The notes: generated by a model not told the origin, from the sequence alone. A stretch of DNA of 64,000 nucleotides from an uncultured Prevotellaceae bacterium (GCA_900320245.1 ONRP01000005.1:1-64000); one strand, 5' to 3'; positions 49,311 to 58,282 are shown, counted from the stretch's first letter. Translations and numbers: made by a program.

Positions 49311-50453
49311 TTACTCGGTGAAGAGCCTGCGGTGCGTGAGCACCGAGCGATAGATGTGAATCATCTCATCGGCCAGTATTTTGCCGGTGAATCTCTCGCT
49401 GTTGGCGTGGCCGGCCTGGATCATGGCGTTTCTCTTGTTCTCGTCGTCGAGTACTTCGCTGGCCAGTTCGGCACCTTCCCTGAAGTCATTGTAATAGATG
49501 GCCGCGTCACCGCCAAATTCGCGTGCTTTGGCCGAGTCTTTACAGATGACGAGGGTGCCGGTGCGCTGCGCGTTGATGAGTTTGTAGTTGTCGCGCATGC
49601 GGTCGGTGTTGGGAATGATGACGGCTTGAGCCATCTTGACAACGGCGGTGAGGTCGGCCTGGTGCACCTTGTCGACTTGCTTGAAGCGGTGGAAGATGTG
49701 CAGGTCGTGGGCCTTCTCCTTGAGAACCTTGTCGAAGTAGTCGGTGCGGTATCCGAGCAGGACAATCGAGATTTTGCGGTTGTGCAGTTCGTGCAGCAGT
49801 TTCATCGTCTCGATGAGGTTGTCCTCTTCCTCAAAGCGTCCCTTGTACAGGATGTAGCGCTCGGGCAAATGATACTTCTGGCGCAGGATTTCGAACATAT
49901 TCTCGGGCACGGACTCATCACAGCCCTCAAAGAAGCAGGGATACACGACGTCGACGTTGTCGGGGTTGACGTGATAGTGGTCGATGATGGTCTGGCGGTC
50001 GACCTCGTTGAGTGCGATGACACGCTTGACAAACTTGCAGGCCTTGCGGGCACGACGTTGCAGCAGCATGCGCGTAATCCATCCGTTTGCACTCTTGTAC
50101 AAGGGGTCGGTCATCGTGAAAACGGTGGGGAAGTTGCTGCCGTTGAAGCCAACGGGTACAGCGTCGTCAATACCATGGAAGGTGTTGACACCATGGGCCT
50201 TGGCGGCCTTGACGATGCCGTTGCCGGTATACCAGCGTTCCTTGCTGTGGATATGGCTGCGCGGGAACTTGATTCTCACGCTGTCCTCGTTGAACAACGC
50301 GGTCATGCGTTTGTTGTGCTCGTTCTGGGGAGAATACAGGATATAATAGTTGTTTGGATAATGTGTAGCGAGTGCCTTGATAAGGATGCGTCCGTAATAG
50401 GACGTATCGTTATTCTCCATGATAATCTTGCGGCCACTGTAACCTACTACCAT
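49311..50453 (-). CDS. GT4-type glycosyltransferase, second copy type
   Basis: A 380-residue GT-B enzyme: N-terminal MVVGYSGRKIIMENNDTSYYGRILIKALA, a mid-chain YILYKGRFEEEDNLIETM nucleotide-sugar domain, and late IIPNTDRMRDNYKLINAQRTGTLVICKDS. It is only distantly like the protein at 12956-14092. Probably acts on a cell-surface glycan; donor and acceptor are unknown. It stands alone, divergent from the DUF4923-type lipoprotein gene. Confidence 0.8.
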   Translation of the reverse strand: MVVGYSGRKIIMENNDTSYYGRILIKALATHYPNNYYILYSPQNEHNKRMTALFNEDSVRIKFPRSHIHSKERWYTGNGIVKAAKAHGVNTFHGIDDAVPVGFNGSNFPTVFTMTDPLYKSANGWITRMLLQRRARKACKFVKRVIALNEVDRQTIIDHYHVNPDNVDVVYPCFFEGCDESVPENMFEILRQKYHLPERYILYKGRFEEEDNLIETMKLLHELHNRKISIVLLGYRTDYFDKVLKEKAHDLHIFHRFKQVDKVHQADLTAVVKMAQAVIIPNTDRMRDNYKLINAQRTGTLVICKDSAKAREFGGDAAIYYNDFREGAELASEVLDDENKRNAMIQAGHANSERFTGKILADEMIHIYRSVLTHRRLFTE

Positions 50454-50557
50454 AATTCAAAAATGTTATTTATTTGTTATTCAGAATAACTTGTTAAGTC
50501 ATATAGGCTTAGTTGAAACGTGCAAAATTACAATTATTTTTTCATTTGAAAGGTTTT

Positions 50558-50591
50558 TTTGTCCTGTTTTTGCCCATTTGGATTAACTTTG
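50558..50591 (+). promoter_or_regulatory. Promoter of the DUF4923-type lipoprotein gene
   Basis: TTTG (50558-50561), 22 bases, TAACTTTG (50584-50591); spacing one base longer than usual. Start near 50598, supporting the ATG at 50612 over one at 50513. Confidence 0.6.
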
Positions 50592-50611
50592 CCCCAAAAT
50601 ACTGTATTGAA

Positions 50612-51220
50612 ATGAAACAACTGATATTATTTTTTGCCGTTCTGGGGGTACTGGCGTCCTGCGGTACGGCCAACCAGAATGCCGCGACGGTCCAGGACCT
50701 GCACCCCGACCAGGTGTTTACGGTGACCGAGGATGACATCGCACTCGAGACGCGCCAAATCAATGAGGCGCTGCGCGGGGAGTGGACCTATAAGGGCCCG
50801 AGCGTTGATGTGAGTGGCCGCAACGTGCTCTCGGGCCTGGGCAAGCCCATTGCCAAGGGCAAACTCAAGAGCAAACTCAAGAAGGCCTTCAAGAAGATAG
50901 GCTTGTACAAGGCGCGTCCCCAGTTCACGTTCAACGTGGACGGCACCTGCACAATCAGCATGCTGGGTGTGCGTCTCAAGGGGACCTACAATTACAACCC
51001 GTCGACCGAGAAAATCACGTTCAAGTGGCATGGCGTGCCCTTGTCGGCCAATCTCAAGCGTGACGGCAAGAATAAACTGCATCTCACCTTTGACACCGAC
51101 AAACTGCTGTCGCTGTTCAAGTTGCTGAGCAGTGTGAGCGACAATTCCACGCTGAAGGCTCTGGCCTTTCTCACCGACCACTATGACGACGTGATGGTGG
51201 GTTTTGAACTCAAGAAGTAG
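50612..51220 (+). CDS. DUF4923-type lipoprotein
   Basis: A 202-residue lipoprotein (signal ending VLASC, Cys17). The mature domain has the pattern INEALRGEWTYKGPSVDVSGRNVL, then a basic helix KGKLKSKLKKAFKKIGLYKAR, QFTFNVDGTCTISMLGVRLKGTYNY and late LTFDTDKLLSLFKLL, which I associate with the Bacteroidales DUF4923 family. Function unknown; a beta-rich lipocalin-like fold is likely from the alternating strands. The start was set by the promoter and signal peptide. Confidence 0.78.
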   Translation: MKQLILFFAVLGVLASCGTANQNAATVQDLHPDQVFTVTEDDIALETRQINEALRGEWTYKGPSVDVSGRNVLSGLGKPIAKGKLKSKLKKAFKKIGLYKARPQFTFNVDGTCTISMLGVRLKGTYNYNPSTEKITFKWHGVPLSANLKRDGKNKLHLTFDTDKLLSLFKLLSSVSDNSTLKALAFLTDHYDDVMVGFELKK

Positions 51221-51240
51221 CCATCGGCCCTCTTGCGTAT

Positions 51241-51457
51241 GTAACTATTCAGCCAAAACACCCGTCACCAGATATCACGCTAAGTCGCAAAGACGCTAAG
51301 TTTTTTGATTTTCAGACAATTATCATAGTCAAAACAGTGAAACTTTTTGATAGATTGAAGCATTTCATTTCGTCTGGCATATCATAAACAAATCATGTAA
51401 CGTATTAAGTATTAAACTCTTAGCGCCTTAGTGTGAGGAAAATGGCTGAATAGTTAC
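51241..51457. mobile_element. MITE-like element with 15-bp terminal inverted repeats
   Basis: GTAACTATTCAGCCA at the left and its exact complement TGGCTGAATAGTTAC at the right enclose 217 bp with no ORF. Inside, TCACGCTAAGTCGC at the left faces a related CTTAGCGCCTTAGTGTGA at the right, extending the dyad. A CGCAAAGACGCTAAG motif like that of dispersed repeats in many bacteria is present. No target duplication is evident. Confidence 0.6.
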
Positions 51458-51492
51458 GGTAAGCGATGGATTATCCTAAAATGCGTTAACTT

Positions 51493-51524
51493 TTTGCCTG
51501 GTCGGGCAAAAAGACGTAATTTCG
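51493..51524 (+). promoter_or_regulatory. Promoter of the dus gene
   Basis: TTTG (51493-51496), 20 bases, TAATTTCG (51517-51524, one mismatch). Start near 51531, 26 nt before the ATG. Confidence 0.65.
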
Positions 51525-51556
51525 CACGGTAAAACAGATCAACACAACAGAACACG

Positions 51557-52582
51557 ATGAAAATAGGGGATATCGATTTGGGTGACCGCCCGGTGATGCT
51601 TGCCCCGATGGAGGACGTCACCGACCAGTCGTTCAGGCTTATCTGCCGTGAGCAGGGCGCCGACATGGTGTATACCGAGTTTGTCAGCGCCGATGCCCTG
51701 ATTCGCAGCATCGAAAGGTCGCTGCAGAAGATGGCCATCGCGCCTGGCGAGCGTCCGGCGGCGATACAGATCTACGGCCGTGATGTGGACTCGATGGTAG
51801 AGGCCGCACGCATCGCTGCGACGGCCCGTCCTGACTTCATCGACATCAATTGGGGCTGCCCTGTCAAGAAGATTGCGGGCAAGGGTAGCGGTGCCGGCAT
51901 GCTGCGCAACATTCCGCTCATGCTCGAAATCACGCGTGCCGTGGTGCGCGCCGTCGACGTGCCCGTGACGGTAAAGACCCGCCTGGGGTGGGACCATAAC
52001 AGCAAAATCATTGTGGAAATGGCTGAGCAGTTGCAGGACTGCGGCATCGCCGCACTGACCATCCACGGCCGCACGCGTTCCCAAATCTATACCGGCGAGG
52101 CCGACTGGACACTGATCGGCGCCGTGAAGAACAATCCCCGCATGACCATTCCCATCATCGGCAACGGCGATGTCACGACACCGCAGCGGCTCAAGGAGTG
52201 CTACGACCGCTATGGCGTGGACGGCGTGATGGTGGGTCGTGCCAGCATCGGAGCCCCGTGGATTTTCCGCGAGATGAAGCAGTACCTGCTCACCGGTGAG
52301 GTGCCCGTCATCAGCAACGAGGAGAAGATGGCGCTGGTGCGCCGCCAGATTGCCGAGAGCATCGACCGCATCGACGAGTACCGCGGCATCCTGCACATCC
52401 GCCGCCACCTGGCCGCCACGCCGCTGTTCAAAGGCATCCGCAACTTCAGGCCCACGCGCATCGCCATGCTGCGGGCCGACACGCGTGCTGAACTCGAAGC
52501 CATCCTCGACCACATCGAGAAGGACATTTTGCCAAATATAGAAATCCAAAATACCCAAGACCATGAAGAGAGTGCTGATTAA
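51557..52582 (+). CDS. dusB: tRNA-dihydrouridine synthase
   Basis: A 341-residue FMN enzyme reducing uridine in tRNA D-loops. N-terminal LAPMEDVTDQSFRLICREQGADMVYTEF, catalytic Cys101 in INWGCPVKKIAGKGSGAGML, FMN-binding TIHGRTRSQIY and GNGDV, MVGRASIGAPW. The C-terminal helical domain holds the tRNA. DusB-type by similarity of these blocks. Its last 20 bases overlap the start of the next gene, so the two are translationally linked. Confidence 0.93.
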   Translation: MKIGDIDLGDRPVMLAPMEDVTDQSFRLICREQGADMVYTEFVSADALIRSIERSLQKMAIAPGERPAAIQIYGRDVDSMVEAARIAATARPDFIDINWGCPVKKIAGKGSGAGMLRNIPLMLEITRAVVRAVDVPVTVKTRLGWDHNSKIIVEMAEQLQDCGIAALTIHGRTRSQIYTGEADWTLIGAVKNNPRMTIPIIGNGDVTTPQRLKECYDRYGVDGVMVGRASIGAPWIFREMKQYLLTGEVPVISNEEKMALVRRQIAESIDRIDEYRGILHIRRHLAATPLFKGIRNFRPTRIAMLRADTRAELEAILDHIEKDILPNIEIQNTQDHEESAD

Positions 52583-53267
52583 TGTATTGGTGTTGGCCTG
52601 TGCCGTGTTCACGGTAACGGCCCAACCCACCCGCCACGAGGTGAAGGTGGGAAACTTCAGCCGTCTGGTTGTCACCGCCGATGTCAATGTTGACTATCGG
52701 TGTAACCCCGACTCGGCCGGACTTGCCGTCATGTACTGCGAACAGTCTGTTGCCGACCACTTCATTTTCTCAATCAACAAGAACGGCCGCCTGAACATCC
52801 AACTCGACAACGCTTACCAGCAACTGGAGTATTTACCCAAGGTCACCGTCTACTCGTCGTCGCTCGAGGAGGCCGAGAATGCCTCCGACAGCACCTTGCG
52901 CATCATTGGGCTGCCGCGCATGGCATCGTTCAAGGTGATGCTGATCGACAACGGCAAGGTGATAGCCCGCGGCATCGATGTGTCGCACCTGGACTTGCAG
53001 ATCCTGAGCGGCAAGGGCAAAATCATTGCCCAGGGACACTGCGACGACTTGGCTGTCAGGCTTGTGGGCACGGGAGAAATCCAGGCCGACGATGTGAGGG
53101 CCGAGAATGTGACGTGCCGCATCATGGGCACCGGCAGGATAGGCTGCCATGTCGACGGCGGTGAACTCAAGGTGAGCGGCAGCGGCACCGGTAAGGTCTA
53201 TTACAAAGGCACGCCCACCAAGGTGAGCGTGCGCAAATTGGGTACCATCAAGGCTATCCCTATGTAA
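52563..53267 (+). CDS. Secreted DUF2807 (head GIN domain) protein
   Basis: A 234-residue exported protein: signal peptide MKRVLINVLVLACAVFTVTAQ, then a right-handed beta-helix-like DUF2807 domain rich in short strands with Gly turns (ILSGKGKIIAQGHCDDLAVRLVGTGEIQADDV, MGTGRIGCHV, VSGSGTGKVYYKG). Such proteins are annotated as putative autotransporter adhesin domains but lack a barrel here; the function is unknown. Translation starts inside the end of dusB (20-base overlap), an odd pairing of tRNA modification with an envelope protein. Confidence 0.85.
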   Translation: MKRVLINVLVLACAVFTVTAQPTRHEVKVGNFSRLVVTADVNVDYRCNPDSAGLAVMYCEQSVADHFIFSINKNGRLNIQLDNAYQQLEYLPKVTVYSSSLEEAENASDSTLRIIGLPRMASFKVMLIDNGKVIARGIDVSHLDLQILSGKGKIIAQGHCDDLAVRLVGTGEIQADDVRAENVTCRIMGTGRIGCHVDGGELKVSGSGTGKVYYKGTPTKVSVRKLGTIKAIPM

Positions 53268-53371
53268 TTTATCATGCGGGCCAACCGAGGCCTCAGACAT
53301 CATTGACAGGCCAATCGGGCCTGGAGTGTTGCGGCGATGCCGCGACGAGTGGAATAGCCACGATGCCGTGG

Positions 53372-55501
53372 TTATTTCTTTTTGGACTTCTTGCTTGACT
53401 TGCTGCCTGAGCCCGACTTGCTGCTTGAACTGGACTTGCTGCCTGACGAAGCCGAGGACTTCTTGCTGCTTGAGCCCGACTTGCTGCTTGAACCGGATTT
53501 GCTCTTGGACTCCGACTTGCTTTTGCTGTTGCTCTTGGATTTTTCCTTGGAGTTGTCGCTGCTGCCCTTGGACTTCTTGGAGTTCTTGCCGCCTTTTTTC
53601 TCGGCTGCCTTGGCCTGACGGGACTCTTCCTTGGTGGGGACTTTGATTTTGTCTCCAGCCTTGATCTTGTTGCCGTCCTCGATATTGTTGGCACGCTTGA
53701 GTTCGCTCACGGGCACGCCGGTCTTCTCAGAGATGCTGGTGAGGGATTCACCCTTCTTGACCGTAACCTCAGAGGGTTGCTTGGGCTTTGCCTGCTGTTG
53801 CTGTTTCTTGTGATTTCTGCTCTTGGAACTGTGAGCAGTCTCGTTGTTCTTGCTGCTGTTCTTCTTGTTGTTCTCAGAATACTTGGCATTGCGTGACTTC
53901 CAGTTGCTGGAATTGGCCTTCGAGGCGCTGCGGCGTGCCGACTGGTCGGAGTTAGAGGCCTTGCTGCTCTCGTTGCTTGCTGTGGTCTGGGTATCAGACT
54001 TTGCGGTATAGGATCCGGCCTTGTAGGGGGCCTTGCTGGCGGCTTCGCGCTGGATGTTTTTCACCTCGTCGAACTGCTGCTGCTCCTCCTTTTGGCGTTC
54101 ATCGTCCATGGCGAGGTCCTCGGAGTTGTCCGTACGGCTCTCGTCAGAGTGGGTGATGTTGATACCGTCGTTGTCGGCGCTGGCGATGGTGCTGTTGTGG
54201 CTGGGCGCTTTGACCTTGAGGTTGTCGCCGCGGCGCACGCGCTCGCTGCTCATGTTGTTGAGCGCCATGAGTTCGTCGGTGGTCATGTTATACTTGGCCG
54301 CGATGGTCGAGAGGGTTTCGCCCCGTGCCACTTTGTGAGTGGTGGTGCGGATGTCACCGCTGCTGGTGCGTCCCGAGATGTATTCCTCGGCTGTGGAGAC
54401 CTGTCCTCCCGGCTCCACCACTTCGCGGTGGGCGTAGAGGTCATCGCGGTAGTTGTCGATGCTGTCCTGGCTCATGATGTAACTGTAGACCTGCTGTGAG
54501 GGCAGCACGAGGGTGTAGGGCCTGCTGTCGCCGGGGATGACGTCGGCGCGGTACTGCGGGTTGAGGCACCTGATTTCCTCGACGGGGATGTTGAGCACCT
54601 GCGAAATCTGTGAGAAGTGGATGCGACGGTTGATGGTGACGGTGTCGGTGATGAGCGGCTTGCTGGCGAGCGACGGGCTGATGTTGTGCTGCTTGTAGTA
54701 GGTCATCGCATAGTTGGCGGCGATGAAGGCGGGCACATATCCCCTGGTCTCGCGGGGCAGGTACTCATAGATGTCCCAGAAGTCACCCACGTCGCCGTTG
54801 CGGTGCAGGGCCTTGTTGACGTTGCCGGGTCCGCAGTTATAGGCGGCGATGGCCAGCGACCAGTCGTTGTAGATCTGGTACAGGTTCTTCAGGTACTTGG
54901 CTGCCATCTCGCTGGAGCGGTAGGGATCGCGGCGCTCGTCGACGAGCGAGTTGATTTCGAGTCCCAGGCCCTTGCCGGTACCGATCATGAACTGCCACAG
55001 TCCTGCCGCTCCGGCATGGGAAACGGCATTGGGGTCGAGTGCGCTCTCGACGATGGGCAGGTACTTGAGTTCGAGCGGGAGCCCTTCTTTCTCGAGTGCC
55101 TGCTCAAAGATGGGCATGTAGTAGAGGCTCATACCCAGCATCTCCTCAACGAGGGTGCGGCTGCGGTAGACGTAGCGCTCGATGTGCTTGCGCACGACCT
55201 GGTTGTAGGGCATCTCGATGACCGAGGGGATGGCTGCCAGTCGCTTGATGTAGGTTTCCTCGTTCACCTCGCCGTGGGACTTGTTCTCGACATCGGCGTC
55301 GAGCACGGCATAGTTCTGGAGGTACCAGTTGGTCATCATCTTGTGGACATCGGTGTCGAAACTCTCGGGGAAGACGATGTCCTCGTCGGTGATGGAGTTC
55401 TTGAGCGACAGGATGTTGTTTTTCTCGCGTGGTGCTGCCATGGCTGTTGTCGCCATGATGGCCGCGGTGATGAGTAAAGTGATTAGTCGATGTTTTGTCA
55501 T
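53372..55501 (-). CDS. Membrane-bound lytic transglycosylase, MltD-like, with LysM domains and Lys/Ser tail
   Basis: A 709-residue periplasmic peptidoglycan-cleaving enzyme. Signal peptide (1-22); SLT domain (about 125-260) with catalytic Glu152 in LPIVESALDPNAVSHAGAAGLWQFM; two LysM domains (about 388-432 and 574-617) that bind glycan strands; between them a Gln/Ser/Asn-rich linker. The last about 87 residues (623-709) are almost only Lys, Ser and Gly, a strongly basic tail. No lipobox is visible. Last gene of the parA-parB operon, 24 bases after the DUF5683-like gene. The tail may bind teichoic-like or nucleic polyanions or LPS, which is guesswork. Confidence 0.88.
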   Translation of the reverse strand: MTKHRLITLLITAAIMATTAMAAPREKNNILSLKNSITDEDIVFPESFDTDVHKMMTNWYLQNYAVLDADVENKSHGEVNEETYIKRLAAIPSVIEMPYNQVVRKHIERYVYRSRTLVEEMLGMSLYYMPIFEQALEKEGLPLELKYLPIVESALDPNAVSHAGAAGLWQFMIGTGKGLGLEINSLVDERRDPYRSSEMAAKYLKNLYQIYNDWSLAIAAYNCGPGNVNKALHRNGDVGDFWDIYEYLPRETRGYVPAFIAANYAMTYYKQHNISPSLASKPLITDTVTINRRIHFSQISQVLNIPVEEIRCLNPQYRADVIPGDSRPYTLVLPSQQVYSYIMSQDSIDNYRDDLYAHREVVEPGGQVSTAEEYISGRTSSGDIRTTTHKVARGETLSTIAAKYNMTTDELMALNNMSSERVRRGDNLKVKAPSHNSTIASADNDGINITHSDESRTDNSEDLAMDDERQKEEQQQFDEVKNIQREAASKAPYKAGSYTAKSDTQTTASNESSKASNSDQSARRSASKANSSNWKSRNAKYSENNKKNSSKNNETAHSSKSRNHKKQQQQAKPKQPSEVTVKKGESLTSISEKTGVPVSELKRANNIEDGNKIKAGDKIKVPTKEESRQAKAAEKKGGKNSKKSKGSSDNSKEKSKSNSKSKSESKSKSGSSSKSGSSSKKSSASSGSKSSSSSKSGSGSKSSKKSKKK

Positions 55502-55525
55502 ATTGTCATGTTGTTAAATGCTCGG

Positions 55526-56350
55526 TTAGAAACTGATGGCGCATTGCAGCCCCAACGACGGCATGCGCGAGCCTATGGCCGAGGCGTCGATGGCCGTGGG
55601 TGAGACGTCAAGCGTCAGGTCGGGCGAGATGTCGAAGTGCGCGAGCGACGCGTCGACATAGGCGTCCACGATGTTGATGAAATAGACGCCTACCATAGCG
55701 ATGATGCATATCTCGCGGTATCGTCGGTAATAGTCGCGCTTGTTCTTCATGACCTTCTGCAGCCATGCGGTGTCGAGGTCGCTCTCCTTGACCGTTGGCG
55801 GGAAGAAGTCCATGTAACTGCGTGTATCCGGGTCGTCGTCCATGACGTCGCGGTAGCCCTTGGAGTAGTCCTTGTACATGCGATTGTTCCACGTGGCGCC
55901 ATAGGTGAGTCCGACGAAGGCGCCCACCACAATGGGCAGTTTCCAGTATCGCCGGTTATAGATTTGTCCCAGTCCCGGACACAACGCCGACAGCCATAGC
56001 GCGCGTTGCGGGTCGGGGTTGAAGGTGCGCACCTTTCCCATTGTGGGCGATGCGGTGCTGTCCATGAGAATCTCGACGTTGTCGATGCCCCTAATGGAGT
56101 CCATCGAGGCAAAGGTAATCGTGTCGCCCGCGGCATTGACGACCCTGACGGGCCTTGCACCGGCTATCGTGGCCGTGTCGCTGACGAGGATGGCGCGCCG
56201 CTCGTGGTGTCCCAGGGTGGCCTTGGTGGGGACGGTGTCAGCCGTGGTGACCTCTTGGGCCACAGCGGCAGGGCCGAACCACATCAGGCACAGCAACAGG
56301 GCGACAGCAAGGCTGTGCCATCTTGTGCAATATGTCGTCAAGGGCAGCAC
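55526..56350 (-). CDS. DUF5683-like envelope protein
   Basis: A 274-residue protein with a signal peptide (hydrophobic to about 30, ending AAVAQ), a polar region and then SALCPGLGQIYNRRYWKLPIVVGAFVGLTYGATWNNRMYKDY, a membrane-associated block typical of DUF5683. A second hydrophobic stretch IIAMVGVYFINIVDAYVDASL follows, and the C-terminus is SLGLQCAISF. The start is taken as GTG at 56350, 12 bases below the parB stop; it gives the best signal peptide. Its place between parB and a lytic transglycosylase suggests a link of wall growth to segregation, but the role is unknown. Confidence 0.75.
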   Translation of the reverse strand: MLPLTTYCTRWHSLAVALLLCLMWFGPAAVAQEVTTADTVPTKATLGHHERRAILVSDTATIAGARPVRVVNAAGDTITFASMDSIRGIDNVEILMDSTASPTMGKVRTFNPDPQRALWLSALCPGLGQIYNRRYWKLPIVVGAFVGLTYGATWNNRMYKDYSKGYRDVMDDDPDTRSYMDFFPPTVKESDLDTAWLQKVMKNKRDYYRRYREICIIAMVGVYFINIVDAYVDASLAHFDISPDLTLDVSPTAIDASAIGSRMPSLGLQCAISF

Positions 56351-56362
56351 GTCGGGAGCGGT

Positions 56363-57244
56363 TCACGCATTTTTCAAATTGTCAAAGATACGAATAATTC
56401 TCTTCAGTTCGTCCTCGGTAGTGAAGGGGAATGTTATTTTTCCTTTACCGGCCCGGTCACAGGTGAACTTGACGGGAACGCCGAATGCCGAAGCCAGATG
56501 GTTCTGCATAATTTCCAAATCTTTGGTTTTCAGGCGCTTGGTTTCCTCTTGTTGTCCCTTGTTAGCATTGCCGGCATCTTGCTGCATCTGCTTGGCGCGC
56601 TGCTCGACCTGCCTGACGGATAAACCTTTTTTAATGGTTTCATTATATAATTTTAACTGAAGTTTCGGCTCGTCGAGCGACAGCATGGCGCGTGCGTGTC
56701 CCATATCGAGGGTGTGGTCCTGCAGTCCCAGTTGCACCTCGGCGGGCAGTTTGAGCAGTCGCAGGAAGTTGGCGATGGTGGCGCGTTTCTTGCCGATGCG
56801 CTCGCTGAGGCGTTCCTGCGTGAGGTTGTACTGGTCGATGAGTTTGCGGAACGTGAGTGCAATCTCGATGGCGTTGAGGTCTTCGCGCTGGATGTTCTCG
56901 ATAAGCGCCATCTCGGTCATTTCGCTGTCGTTGGCCGTACGGATGTAGGCGGGAACCGACTGCAGTCCGGCGAGCACGGCGGCGCGGTAACGGCGTTCAC
57001 CTGAGATGATCTGGTAGTTCCCGTCGCCTGTCGAGCGCAGGGTCAGCGGCTGGATGATGCCCAGTTCCCTGATGCTTGCAGCGAGTTCCTCGAGTGCTTC
57101 CTCGTCAAAGGTCTGTCGCGGTTGTTCAGGGTTGGGCGAGATGTTGTTGATGGCAATCTGGTTGATGGCCGATGAGCCCTCGGTCTGGATGTCGTCCATC
57201 GAGATGAGCGAGCCGATTCCCCGGCCCAGAGACTTACGTTTCAT
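56363..57244 (-). CDS. parB: Chromosome-partitioning protein ParB
   Basis: A 293-residue parS-binding CTPase that spreads on DNA as a sliding clamp. CTP-binding motif GERRYRA (82-88) and ENIQRED (116-122); helix-turn-helix in TQERLSERIGKKRATIANFLRLLKLP; C-terminal dimer region. It follows parA by 9 bases. parS-like candidates for this ParB lie at 7301-7316 and 8383-8398 of the same window, about 49 kb away. Confidence 0.96.
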   Translation of the reverse strand: MKRKSLGRGIGSLISMDDIQTEGSSAINQIAINNISPNPEQPRQTFDEEALEELAASIRELGIIQPLTLRSTGDGNYQIISGERRYRAAVLAGLQSVPAYIRTANDSEMTEMALIENIQREDLNAIEIALTFRKLIDQYNLTQERLSERIGKKRATIANFLRLLKLPAEVQLGLQDHTLDMGHARAMLSLDEPKLQLKLYNETIKKGLSVRQVEQRAKQMQQDAGNANKGQQEETKRLKTKDLEIMQNHLASAFGVPVKFTCDRAGKGKITFPFTTEDELKRIIRIFDNLKNA

Positions 57245-57253
57245 GATGTCTTA

Positions 57254-58030
57254 TTATTTATCGTTGTTTTGGTAGCGTTGAATGATTTCCCGTGCCAGTT
57301 GGATATGGCTGGCCGTGCCGCGGCAGTCCGGGTCATAGATGGTGACCGGCACGCCGTGGCTGGGTGCCTCGCTGATGCGGATATTGCGCGGGATGACGGT
57401 GTTGAACACCATGTCGCCGAAGTGACCCTTCAGTTCCTCGAAGATTTCGTTGGCCAGCCTCAGGCGGGCGTCATACATCGTGAGCAGGAATCCCTCGATG
57501 CGCAGTGACGCATTGAGTTTCCCCTTGATGATGCGTATGGTGTTGAGCAGTTTGCTGATGCCTTCGAGGGCGAAGTACTCGGCTTGAACGGGTATGATGA
57601 CACTGTCGGCTGCAGTGAGGGCATTGACGGTAATCAGTCCCAGCGACGGGCTGCAGTCGATAATGATGAAGTCATAGTCGTCGATGACGTCCTTGATGGC
57701 GTTCTTGAGCACGTGCTCACGCCCCTGGCGTTCAACGAGTTCGAGTTCTGCCCCCACGAGGTCGATGCGCGACCCGAGCAGTTGCAGCCTGTCGACACAG
57801 GTGTCTACCGTGGCGCTGCGCATGGGGTAGTCGTCGACGAGGCATTCATAGATGGTGGACGGCATCTGCTTGGGCTCGATGCCGAGTCCCGAGGTGGCAT
57901 TGGCCTGGGGGTCGGCGTCGATGAGCAGCACGCGCTGTCCGCAGTCGGCCAGTGCGGCCGACAGGTTAATCGAGGTGGTGGTTTTGCCCACGCCCCCCTT
58001 TTGATTGGCTATGGCGATGATTTTTCCCAT
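57254..58030 (-). CDS. parA: Chromosome-partitioning ATPase ParA/Soj
   Basis: A 258-residue deviant-Walker ATPase. Walker A KGGVGKTT at 11-18 with the signature lysine, ADPQANATSGLG, and DCSPSLGLITVNAL. Drives movement of ParB-parS complexes over the nucleoid. First gene of parA-parB-DUF5683-like-lytic transglycosylase. A -7 box TACCTTTG lies 36 bases upstream (58073-58066). Confidence 0.96.
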   Translation of the reverse strand: MGKIIAIANQKGGVGKTTTSINLSAALADCGQRVLLIDADPQANATSGLGIEPKQMPSTIYECLVDDYPMRSATVDTCVDRLQLLGSRIDLVGAELELVERQGREHVLKNAIKDVIDDYDFIIIDCSPSLGLITVNALTAADSVIIPVQAEYFALEGISKLLNTIRIIKGKLNASLRIEGFLLTMYDARLRLANEIFEELKGHFGDMVFNTVIPRNIRISEAPSHGVPVTIYDPDCRGTASHIQLAREIIQRYQNNDK

Positions 58031-58065
58031 CGTTGCTTTGGATTTTCAAAAATGTTTCACGGCTG

Positions 58066-58073
58066 CAAAGGTA
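58066..58073 (-). promoter_or_regulatory. -7 promoter box of the parA operon
   Basis: TACCTTTG reading leftward; no clear -33 match. The predicted start is near 58059, a leader of about 29 nt. Confidence 0.5.
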
Positions 58074-58227
58074 ACACTATTTTGTTCAATAAATGGTGAA
58101 AAAATTCGATAAAATCGTGCAAATGTTGATAAAAACAGATTGATGTCAATCAGTCGTGGAACATTCAATTTTTGAGCGTTTTGTAAGGTGTTAGAGATGA
58201 GCATGCTGGGCGCATTGTCACACGGAA

Positions 58228-58254
58228 GTGGCCCCGTCGTCTCGACGGGGCCAC
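58228..58254. repeat. Unassigned GC-rich palindrome between divergent genes
   Basis: GTGGCCCCGTCG, loop TCT, CGACGGGGCCAC: twelve perfect pairs. It lies between parA (leftward) and the first M6 gene (rightward), where no gene needs a terminator. Confidence 0.6.
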
Positions 58255-58282
58255 CCATTGTAAACCTTAAAACATCTTTTTT

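Noticed and set aside
53307..53323. Short hairpin CAGGCC-AATCG-GGCCTG between the DUF2807 and transglycosylase genes
   Set aside because: Only six pairs and no T tract; too weak to call a terminator.
55885..55900. Possible third parS-like site TGTTCCACGTGGCGCC
   Set aside because: Only the left half and core match; the right half has several mismatches.
58046..58258. 70-codon leftward frame upstream of parA
   Set aside because: Contains the GC palindrome and the parA promoter; no protein features.
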